Assembly: GCF_000498355.1 (NCBI RefSeq)
Contig: NZ_AVSV01000003.1
Coordinates: 248,001 to 312,000, forward strand
Source of the DNA: Clostridium sp. Ade.TY
GTDB taxonomy: Bacteria > Bacillota > Clostridia > Clostridiales > Clostridiaceae
Length of the DNA: 64,000 nucleotides
Direction of reading: 5' to 3'
Below the pieces are notes generated by a model. The model saw only the letters and a list, made by a program, of their open reading frames with translations. It was not told the origin of the DNA and did not search any database. Both the position numbers and the translations under genes were made by a program. Within the stretch, counting starts at the first letter, position 1; the number at the start of each line of letters is the position of its first letter. Of the stretch, positions 27,350-33,463 are shown in pieces.

Positions 27350-27372
27350 TTGGAGGGTTTTATACCCTCCAA
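27350..27372. repeat. GC-rich hairpin without U-tract
   Basis: TTGGAGGGT (27350-27358) pairs with ACCCTCCAA (27364-27372). On the plus strand it is followed by A7, not T, so it does not fit a standard intrinsic terminator. It may stabilise the mRNA end or sequester a G-rich segment. Confidence 0.5.
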
Positions 27373-27450
27373 AAAAATGTGCAAAAATAATAACCAATAT
27401 AAAGGATATACATATAATAGAATTAAAGCAGTTCTTTGGGAGGAGCTAAA

Positions 27451-28038
27451 ATGGCTAAAAAAAGACATAGAAGTAAGAGTGATTCTAATGAAGCACAAAT
27501 GCCATTAAATGATTTGAGTAATAATCCTTTTGGTATAGACCCAAATCAACTTATGGGGATGTTAGGAAATATAGATCAAAATAAATTAAACAACATAATT
27601 GCATCTATGGAGAAAGAAGGAATTGATTTAAGTTCATTTCCGCCTGTGAATGGATTTAATAATGGAAATCAGATGAATAATAATAATCAAAATAATAACG
27701 GAAATATGAATCAGAACACGAATCAGAATATTAATCCAATGGAATTTCTTAATAATATGGGTGCCAATATGGGGAATTTTAATGGTAATGCAATGAATAA
27801 TATGAGTAACTTAAATCCTATGGCAATTATAACTCAACTTATGAATAATATGAACAATCAGAATAACCAAAATAATCAAAACAACCAAAATAAAAATAAT
27901 AAGAAAAAAAGTAATAAATATAATACAGGAGATCCTAATATGGACATGTTATTAGCACTTAGAAATTCAGTATCAGGAGAGCGAGTTGAATTTGTTGATA
28001 AAATTATAGGCTTATATAAAAAAGGAGATTTGGATTAA
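27451..28038 (+). CDS. Asn-rich low-complexity protein, 195 aa
   Basis: The protein starts MAKKRHRSKSDSNEAQ, has a short helical segment (IDPNQLMGMLGNIDQNKLNNIIASM), a long Asn/Gln/Met/Gly-rich middle (about residues 70-150, including a run of repeated NNQ triplets) and a conserved-looking C-terminal helix region (DPNMDMLLALRNSVSGERVEFV). It is soluble. GGGAGGAGC lies before the ATG at 27451; the in-frame TTG at 27436 is part of that site. The C-terminal block resembles small clostridial coat or stress proteins, but I do not recognise a family. The NNQ repeats are likely to vary in length between strains. Confidence 0.75.
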   Translation: MAKKRHRSKSDSNEAQMPLNDLSNNPFGIDPNQLMGMLGNIDQNKLNNIIASMEKEGIDLSSFPPVNGFNNGNQMNNNNQNNNGNMNQNTNQNINPMEFLNNMGANMGNFNGNAMNNMSNLNPMAIITQLMNNMNNQNNQNNQNNQNKNNKKKSNKYNTGDPNMDMLLALRNSVSGERVEFVDKIIGLYKKGDLD

Positions 28039-28070
28039 AAATATTGTATAAAACTTTTATATAACGTCAA

Positions 28071-28146
28071 TAATATAATTGTAACGGAGAAATGTTCTCC
28101 TACAAGCTATATTATTTTTAATATAGCACCCCCCCATCCCCCTTTT
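28071..28146 (+). ncRNA. C-rich structured 3' region, possible small RNA
   Basis: GGAGAA-ATG-TTCTCC (28086-28100) and GCTATATT/AATATAGC (28106-28127) are two hairpins followed by a C7-AT-C5 tract (28129-28142) and then the terminator at 28147. A TATAAT lies at 28074-28079, but there is no convincing -35 element, so this may instead be the 3' untranslated end of the Asn-rich gene, possibly processed. Unpaired C-runs next to a terminator are typical of Gram-positive regulatory RNAs that block G-rich ribosome binding sites. Confidence 0.3.
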
Positions 28147-28168
28147 AGGCCGCAATAGCGGCCTTTTA
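28147..28168. terminator. GC-rich bidirectional terminator
   Basis: AGGCCGC-AATA-GCGGCCT followed by TTTATT; AAAA lies on the other side, so it can also end the convergent gene at 28170. The stem is unusually GC-rich for this window. Confidence 0.9.
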
Positions 28169-28169
28169 T

Positions 28170-29072
28170 TTATTTTATACTAGATATTTTAAATGAGTTA
28201 TTTTCATCTCTAGATGAATCAACTTTCAATATAAAGGATTCTTTTTTATTAGAATATTTATTAATTTTTTCAAAGTGCAAGGACCAAGATAAGTTTTGTA
28301 AAATTCCATCTTCGTCAACTTCGTTATCATAGAAAAATGCATTTTTAAATAAATATCTAAATTCATCTTTATTTAATGACCATATAGGAGATATTGAATT
28401 ATCATCTGCATGTTTATGAAAAATATTTGGATAATCAATGACTTCATATTCTAAAGAAATAATATCAATTAATTTCAAAATTTCATATACACCAGGTGTT
28501 TTATTTGAATTTTTAGTTATATCCACTAAATTATCATTTATAATCATAAAGTTTTTAAATGAATTATTTAAATTAGAATTATTAAAAAAAGTTACTTGAG
28601 GCGTTCTATTAAGATTAGAATCTATAATTCCAGATATGTTGCTATTACATGAATATTCTAATTTAAATTTTGTATCTTTATAAGAAAATAAATATGTTAT
28701 AGGTTCATTGTTTAAGTAACCTTGAACTAATATTTCAGGTTTATTGTCTCTTGAAATATTTAATAATCTAACTGTTAAGTAATATGAGTTACTACAATCA
28801 GATAAGTAATTATTATTAGTTAAAGAGCTTAGAAAAAAAGTTTTATTATTTGTAGTTATCTCAATATCCTGTTTAGTATCATCTATTTTGACTACTTTTA
28901 TACTTTCAAAATTACTATCTCCATTTAAATCTACATTTGAATTATTTTGTAATACAGTTGGAGAATTTATTTCAAGTGTTTCTTTATAATTAATTTTAAC
29001 TATATATACAATAAACAAAATGGATAAAGAAAGAAAAAATATTGTAACTATATATTTTGAAATTTTACTCAT
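28170..29072 (-). CDS. Membrane-anchored hypothetical protein with a VCBS-like N-terminal segment
   Basis: The 300-aa protein has an N-terminal helix (about residues 8-26, IVTIFFLSLSILFIVYIVK) and an extracellular part. Near residue 50, DLNGDSNFESIKV resembles a calcium-binding FG-GAP/VCBS repeat (DxNxDxxxE); a second loose copy is NISRDNKPEILVQG. The rest is Asn/Ser-rich. AAAGGAGG precedes the ATG. It is divergent from the solute-binding lipoprotein at 29161, and both products are exported, so shared control is possible. No specific function is recognised. Confidence 0.75.
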   Translation of the reverse strand: MSKISKYIVTIFFLSLSILFIVYIVKINYKETLEINSPTVLQNNSNVDLNGDSNFESIKVVKIDDTKQDIEITTNNKTFFLSSLTNNNYLSDCSNSYYLTVRLLNISRDNKPEILVQGYLNNEPITYLFSYKDTKFKLEYSCNSNISGIIDSNLNRTPQVTFFNNSNLNNSFKNFMIINDNLVDITKNSNKTPGVYEILKLIDIISLEYEVIDYPNIFHKHADDNSISPIWSLNKDEFRYLFKNAFFYDNEVDEDGILQNLSWSLHFEKINKYSNKKESFILKVDSSRDENNSFKISSIK

Positions 29073-29160
29073 GTAAAAAACCTCCTTTAATAAAGTATAT
29101 GAACTATATATAATTTAATGAATATTTAGGCAAACTATACATAAGAAAGGAGGAGTGAAA

Positions 29161-30378
29161 ATGAATAAAAAAATATTTGCTTTAGGAGTAATAAGTATAT
29201 TATCTATAAATTTTTTTGGATGTAGTATAAAGAATAAGAAAGATAGTAATGAAAATACTGTGAATTTGTATTATAATACTATAGATACAAATTCTATAAG
29301 TTTTATACCAGAAATAATAAAAGAATATGAAAAAGAAGAGGGCGGAAAAATAAATATAGTTCCGTTAGAAAAAAATGAAGATATGGTAAAAAAACTTACA
29401 GAAAATGAAGAAAGTTCATTAGTGTTATTAGATGCATTCACATTTATTGATTATAATTTAAAAGGTTATTTAAGAGATCTTACATATCTTTTTAATGATG
29501 AAAAAATAAAACAAGAGTTTACTGATATAAGTAGTTTATATGGAATTTTTGAAGGAAAACATTATGGATTAGGTATTAGTCCATATTCATTAGAATTAGT
29601 TTATAATAAAAGTGAACTAGAAAAGAATGGTATAAAAGTAGAAGAAAATGACGTAAATGCTTTGTTTAAAAAGTTAAATGAGAAAAATATAAAAATACCC
29701 GTATCAATAAATAGTGAGTATAGTAAAGAGTTACTTATTAGTGCGTTGATAGCAAATGATACTATAATTTATGATATGCATGATACTGAATATGTACATG
29801 ATATTAGTAAAAAAATATATTCTATAAAAAATGGTCAAAAAATATTTGATGTAATGCATGATTTATATAATAAAAATATTATAAGCGAAAATATGTTTAT
29901 AGAAGATGATGAAGCTATAAAAAAATTCAATGAAGGAAAGACTCCAGTTATATTAGTTACAACATTAGAATCAAATTATATAGTAAGTAATTCTGATAAT
30001 ATATGTGTAGTAAATCAAATGCATTTAAATAATGAGAAAATAAATGCACCTGTTTTAACTGATACTATATTATGTTCATCTATAGGCAATGAAAAAATTG
30101 ATAATGTAAATAAGTTTTTTAGATATGTTATAAATAGTGGAGTTTTTCAAAAAATATCTGCTAAGAATTATATAACAGGAAACAAAATTGCAGATAGTAA
30201 TTTAAATGGTGTACAAATAAAAATGGCTACAGAAATATCAAGTGCGGAAGAGATAAATAAAGTTTATTTTAATATAATATCAAATGAAGGTATAAAAAGA
30301 ATAACTGATGAATGTAAAAAAGTATTAAGTGGTAATTATGATGGAAATGAGTGGAGTAGAGTTTTAAACAAAAAATAA
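29161..30378 (+). CDS. Extracellular solute-binding lipoprotein (ABC family 1-like)
   Basis: The protein is about 405 aa. Its N-terminus, MNKKIFALGVISILSINFFG then C, is a lipoprotein signal with the lipobox cysteine at position 21. The mature part has the two-lobe pattern of carbohydrate-type binding proteins (FIPEIIKEYEKEEGGKINIVP near the start; YGLGISPYSLELVYNKSELE). ATG at 29161 follows AAGGAGGAG; the GTG at 29155 is inside that site. No ABC permease or ATPase gene is next to it, so it is an orphan in this window and may serve a distant transporter or a sensor. Confidence 0.75.
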   Translation: MNKKIFALGVISILSINFFGCSIKNKKDSNENTVNLYYNTIDTNSISFIPEIIKEYEKEEGGKINIVPLEKNEDMVKKLTENEESSLVLLDAFTFIDYNLKGYLRDLTYLFNDEKIKQEFTDISSLYGIFEGKHYGLGISPYSLELVYNKSELEKNGIKVEENDVNALFKKLNEKNIKIPVSINSEYSKELLISALIANDTIIYDMHDTEYVHDISKKIYSIKNGQKIFDVMHDLYNKNIISENMFIEDDEAIKKFNEGKTPVILVTTLESNYIVSNSDNICVVNQMHLNNEKINAPVLTDTILCSSIGNEKIDNVNKFFRYVINSGVFQKISAKNYITGNKIADSNLNGVQIKMATEISSAEEINKVYFNIISNEGIKRITDECKKVLSGNYDGNEWSRVLNKK

Positions 30379-30409
30379 AAGCAAATCATTGATGATTTGC
30401 TTTTTATTA
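30377..30409. terminator. Bidirectional terminator between the lipoprotein gene and perR
   Basis: AAAAGCAAATCA (30377-30388) pairs with TGATTTGCTTTT (30393-30404) across TTGA; A- and T-runs flank it on both strands. Confidence 0.88.
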
Positions 30410-30412
30410 ATG

Positions 30413-30820
30413 TTATTGACAATCCTTACAAAGACCATAAAAATAAGTCTGGTTAGATAAAACTTTATAACTAGAATTATTTTCAACTTCAGAATTTAGG
30501 TGGTCTAGTGATATATTCATTAAATCATCAACTCTTCCACAATTAATACATTGGATATGAGGATGAGAATGTATATTTCCATCGTATCTAAAGTTACCTT
30601 CACCAACATTTAACTCTTGAACTAATCCAACTTCAACTAAAGTTTTTAAAGCTTTATAAACAGTCGCTAAACTCATAGTAGGAAAGTCTTTTTGTATAGC
30701 TTTATATATAACTTCAGCAGATGGATGTTCTTTTGTACTCATTAAATATTTATAAACAGCAAGTCTTTGAGGTGTTAATTTAAGCTTTTTTTCTTTAAAA
30801 ATAGCCGTTATATTTTCCAT
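30413..30820 (-). CDS. perR: Peroxide-responsive repressor PerR (Fur family)
   Basis: The 135-aa Fur-family regulator matches B. subtilis PerR residue for residue at the sensor sites with an offset of five: regulatory metal ligands H32, D80, H86, H88 and D99, and structural zinc cysteines C91, C94, C131 and C134. The aspartate at position 99 is the residue associated with PerR rather than Fur. The N-terminal winged helix (about 15-75) holds SLATVYKALKTLVE. PerR-Fe is oxidised by peroxide and releases its targets, such as rubrerythrin and ferritin. GGAGTG precedes the ATG. It has its own promoter. Confidence 0.92.
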   Translation of the reverse strand: MENITAIFKEKKLKLTPQRLAVYKYLMSTKEHPSAEVIYKAIQKDFPTMSLATVYKALKTLVEVGLVQELNVGEGNFRYDGNIHSHPHIQCINCGRVDDLMNISLDHLNSEVENNSSYKVLSNQTYFYGLCKDCQ

Positions 30821-30853
30821 AGGTTACACTCCTTAACTTGTAATAATAATTTA

Positions 30854-30882
30854 ATTATATATTTTTTAATGAGTATAGTCAA
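30854..30882 (-). promoter_or_regulatory. Sigma-A promoter of perR
   Basis: On the minus strand TTGACT (30882-30877), 17-base spacer, TATAAT (30859-30854). The AT-rich TATAATTAAATTAT at and after the -10 loosely resembles a Per box, so autoregulation is possible. Confidence 0.75.
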
Positions 30883-30955
30883 TAAATATTATAAAATTAT
30901 CATAATTTACTAATAATGTATATTAGATAACAGTCATAATATTAAAAAAAATTAC

Positions 30956-30984
30956 TTGCTATTTGAGAAAAACAATGTTAAAAT
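30956..30984 (+). promoter_or_regulatory. Sigma-A promoter of the small RNA next to perR
   Basis: TTGCTA (30956-30961), 17-base spacer, TAAAAT (30979-30984). Confidence 0.55.
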
Positions 30985-30990
30985 ATAAAC

Positions 30991-31070
30991 AAAGTTGTTA
31001 ATTGATTAACAAATTCCGTGTTCATTTCATTTTACATAGAACAGCATTAAAAACTGTTCTATATTTTTTT
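30991..31070 (+). ncRNA. Candidate small RNA, about 80 nt, divergent from perR
   Basis: Downstream of the promoter lie an 18-base palindrome, TTGTTAATTGATTAACAA (30995-31012), an unpaired linker and a terminator: ATAGAACAG (31036-31044) pairs with CTGTTCTAT (31054-31062), followed by seven T residues. There is no start codon with a binding site. The next gene (31188) has its own promoter at 31128-31156, so this is better explained as an independent short transcript than as its leader. The palindrome may instead be an operator. I do not recognise a known RNA family. Confidence 0.5.
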
Positions 31071-31127
31071 ATATTTTAAACTAACTTTTAATAAAGAGTT
31101 AATTTAAAATATAAGGGGCAAGTATAG

Positions 31128-31156
31128 TTGAAACAAAAAATTTAAAGTGATAAGAT
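31128..31156 (+). promoter_or_regulatory. Sigma-A promoter of the 109-aa gene
   Basis: TTGAAA (31128-31133), 17-base spacer, TAAGAT (31151-31156). Confidence 0.6.
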
Positions 31157-31187
31157 ATATTAGAGAATAGTTCTAGGAGGAATTGAT

Positions 31188-31517
31188 ATGGCTAAATATA
31201 AAGTTGGTGACGAATTATTAATAATAAATGATCCTACAGAAGAAAAAGCAAAGCTTAAAGAATTAACTAGATTAAAAGTTGAAAATGATTTTGCTCAAAT
31301 TTCATGGGGAATAAAAATATTAAAAGTAGAGTATGATAAACCTAATGTTACACTTACATATAGAAATATAAACGGAGAAACTAATAAGGTTTTTGCAATA
31401 TGTAAAGATATAGAAAACTTTAATAAAGAAAAAGTTTTAGAAAAAGCTTTATTAAAAGCATTCCAAAACGAAATAATAGATATATCAGTTGGTAAAAATA
31501 CTGGTTGTTTAAGATAG
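31188..31517 (+). CDS. Hypothetical soluble protein, 109 aa
   Basis: The protein starts MAKYKVGDELLIINDPTEEK and appears to be all-beta at the front (KVGDELLII, then ISWGIKILKVEYDKPNVTLTYRNINGE) with a helix near the end and a single cysteine pair region (AICKDIEN, NTGCLR). The opening VGDELLI is common in small SH3-like or KOW-like folds, but no family can be named. CTAGGAGGAATTGAT precedes the ATG. It is monocistronic, with its own promoter and a terminator at 31520. Confidence 0.78.
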   Translation: MAKYKVGDELLIINDPTEEKAKLKELTRLKVENDFAQISWGIKILKVEYDKPNVTLTYRNINGETNKVFAICKDIENFNKEKVLEKALLKAFQNEIIDISVGKNTGCLR

Positions 31518-31519
31518 TA

Positions 31520-31546
31520 AAAAGCTCTCACTTAGTGAGGGCTTTT
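31520..31546 (+). terminator. Terminator after the 109-aa gene
   Basis: AAAAGCTCTCAC-TTA-GTGAGGGCTTTT with one G-U pair; a moderate T tail follows. Confidence 0.82.
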
Positions 31547-31648
31547 AATTTTACAATTAATTATAAAATTTGTAAAAAGTGTTTATTTTTGATATGAGTT
31601 AATATATAATGAAGAAGTATAAATGGTTTCTTTATGGGGTGAGAAAAT

Positions 31649-31795
31649 ATGAGAATGTGTCCTTTTTGGTCGACAGATGATGAACAAATAAGTTGCGATA
31701 AGGAATGTCCTATGGTTCAAGATTTAGAAAGGCATGAAGAATGTGTTTTTAAAGAATATTTAGATAGTAGTGATTTAAAATTTATTGAGCTATAG
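31649..31795 (+). CDS. Small Cys-rich protein, 48 aa, possible zinc-binding
   Basis: An ATG at 31649 with GGGGTGAG upstream opens a 48-codon frame ending TAG at 31795. The peptide reads MRMCPFWSTDDEQISCDKEC then PMVQDLERHEECVFKEYL and a short acidic tail. Four cysteines (C4, C16, C20, C32) and one histidine (H29) are spaced like a small zinc site. Similar CPFW...C..ECP peptides exist in clostridia without known function. It ends before the palindromic terminator at 31824. I judge it a real gene. Confidence 0.7.
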   Translation: MRMCPFWSTDDEQISCDKECPMVQDLERHEECVFKEYLDSSDLKFIEL

Positions 31796-31823
31796 AAAAC
31801 GATGTGATTTATAGAGAATAATA

Positions 31824-31873
31824 AAAAACAAAAATAACATTGATATTTAAATATCAATGTTATTTTTGTTTTT
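31824..31873. terminator. Bidirectional terminator, 50-base perfect palindrome
   Basis: Bases 31824-31848 are the exact reverse complement of 31849-31873, ending AAAAAC on one side and GTTTTT on the other. It lies between the 48-aa gene and the convergent pncB; its last bases overlap the pncB 3' end. Confidence 0.88.
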
Positions 31874-33347
31874 ATGAATAAAAGTTTGTTGTGGAATGAA
31901 GTAGAGTTTGCTTTAAAGACCACAATTTATCTGATAAATCAACATAATAAGTATGAGGATTTTCAAATCTTAAAACTTCAGGCCAAAGTTTTTCTGTTTC
32001 TTTTTTTGCATAATCTCTTATTTCCATAACAGATGGTGAATTATAAACTAAATTTCCTTTATCAAAAACTTTAACCATTAAATCTTTAACATAATAATTA
32101 GTTAATTTTTTCTTTTTCCATGTATGTATAGGATGGAAAATAGTTAAAGGTTCATTCTCATTTATAACTTCATCATGTAACATTATTAAATCTGCTATTG
32201 CTGTATGTGTAGTTTTATCAAATATTCTAACTGTTTTTTTGAATCCTGGATTGGTTATTTTTTCATTATTTTCACTTATTTTTATTTTAGGAATTATTTT
32301 TCCAGATTTCTCAACAGCTACTAACTTATAAACACCTCCAAATACTGGTTCGGATTTAGCAGTTATAAGTCTTTCACCAACACCAAAAGAATCTATACAA
32401 GCACCTTGACTTAATACATCTCTAATAATGTGTTCATCTAGAGAATTTGAAACTACAATTTTACAATCTTTATAACCTGCGTTATCTAAAAGTTCTCTAC
32501 ATTTTTTTGTCAAGTAAGTTATATCACCAGAATCTATTCTTATACCAGTAGGTCTTTTTCCAAGAGGTTTTAAAACTTCATCAAATACCTTTATGGCATT
32601 TGGTATTCCAGATTTTAAAACATTATATGTATCAACAAGTAAAAGACAATTATCTGGATAAACTTCTGCCCAAGTTTTAAATGCTTCATATTCAGTATCA
32701 AATAATTGAATCCAGCTATGAGCCATAGTTCCAACTGCTGGTATATCAAAACGTTGATCAGCTATAGTACATGCAGTTGCATTACAACCACCAATCATAG
32801 CAGCTCTTGCACCATATATGGCTCCATCGTAACCTTGAGCACGTCTTGAACCAAATTCCATTACAGTTCTGCCATTTGCAGCTCTACAAATTCTATTTGC
32901 TTTAGTAGCAATAAGAGTTTGGTGATTAACTGTTAATAAAATCATAGTTTCTATAAATTGTGCTTGAACAACAGGTCCTTTTACAGTAACAAGTGGTTGA
33001 TTTGGAAATACTGGATTACCTTCAGGAACAGCCCAAACATCACAAGTAAATTTGAAATTTTTAAGATATTCTAAAAAGCTATCTGAAAAAATATTTTTAG
33101 ATTTTAGATAAGCTATATCATCTTCTGTAAATTTTAATGTGTTAAGATATTCTACTAATTGCTTAACCCCAGCCATTATACAATATCCACCACCATCTGG
33201 AACTCTTCTAAAGTACATATCAAAGTAAGCTATTCTATCTTGAATGCCTTTTTCAAAGTATCCATTTCCCATAGTTAATTCATAAAAATCAACTAACATA
33301 GTTAGGTTTCTGTCATCTCTAACATCAAAAGTTGTTATACTATTCAT
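31872..33347 (-). CDS. pncB: Nicotinate phosphoribosyltransferase
   Basis: The 491-aa enzyme condenses nicotinate with PRPP to give nicotinate mononucleotide, the NAD salvage step. The N-terminus, LTMLVDFYELTMGNGYFEKG, and the segment EFGSRRAQGYDGAIYGARA, with the phosphorylated-histidine/product-binding region (TGIRIDSGDITYLTKKCREL), are family signatures. Length fits the long bacterial type. GAGGAG lies 8 bases before the ATG. It is a single gene, convergent to the 48-aa ORF. Confidence 0.95.
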   Translation of the reverse strand: MNSITTFDVRDDRNLTMLVDFYELTMGNGYFEKGIQDRIAYFDMYFRRVPDGGGYCIMAGVKQLVEYLNTLKFTEDDIAYLKSKNIFSDSFLEYLKNFKFTCDVWAVPEGNPVFPNQPLVTVKGPVVQAQFIETMILLTVNHQTLIATKANRICRAANGRTVMEFGSRRAQGYDGAIYGARAAMIGGCNATACTIADQRFDIPAVGTMAHSWIQLFDTEYEAFKTWAEVYPDNCLLLVDTYNVLKSGIPNAIKVFDEVLKPLGKRPTGIRIDSGDITYLTKKCRELLDNAGYKDCKIVVSNSLDEHIIRDVLSQGACIDSFGVGERLITAKSEPVFGGVYKLVAVEKSGKIIPKIKISENNEKITNPGFKKTVRIFDKTTHTAIADLIMLHDEVINENEPLTIFHPIHTWKKKKLTNYYVKDLMVKVFDKGNLVYNSPSVMEIRDYAKKETEKLWPEVLRFENPHTYYVDLSDKLWSLKQTLLHSTTNFYS

Positions 33348-33463
33348 AAGTCAACTCCTCTAAAAAAATACTTAAAACTATTGTACAACTTAAATAGAAT
33401 TATTACAATATAGTTATTCCCTATAAGAAGTGGCAATAATCAATAATAGAGGAGGGAATTTTT

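Noticed and set aside
27379-27460. ATG frame after the GGAGGG hairpin before the Asn-rich gene
   Set aside because: The hairpin sequesters the only G-rich stretch and the frame overlaps the next gene's binding site; composition is random.
27840-27905. Short tandem AACCAAAATAATC-like units as a CRISPR or VNTR array
   Set aside because: These are codon repeats of the NNQ tract inside the Asn-rich coding sequence; there are no spacers or cas genes.
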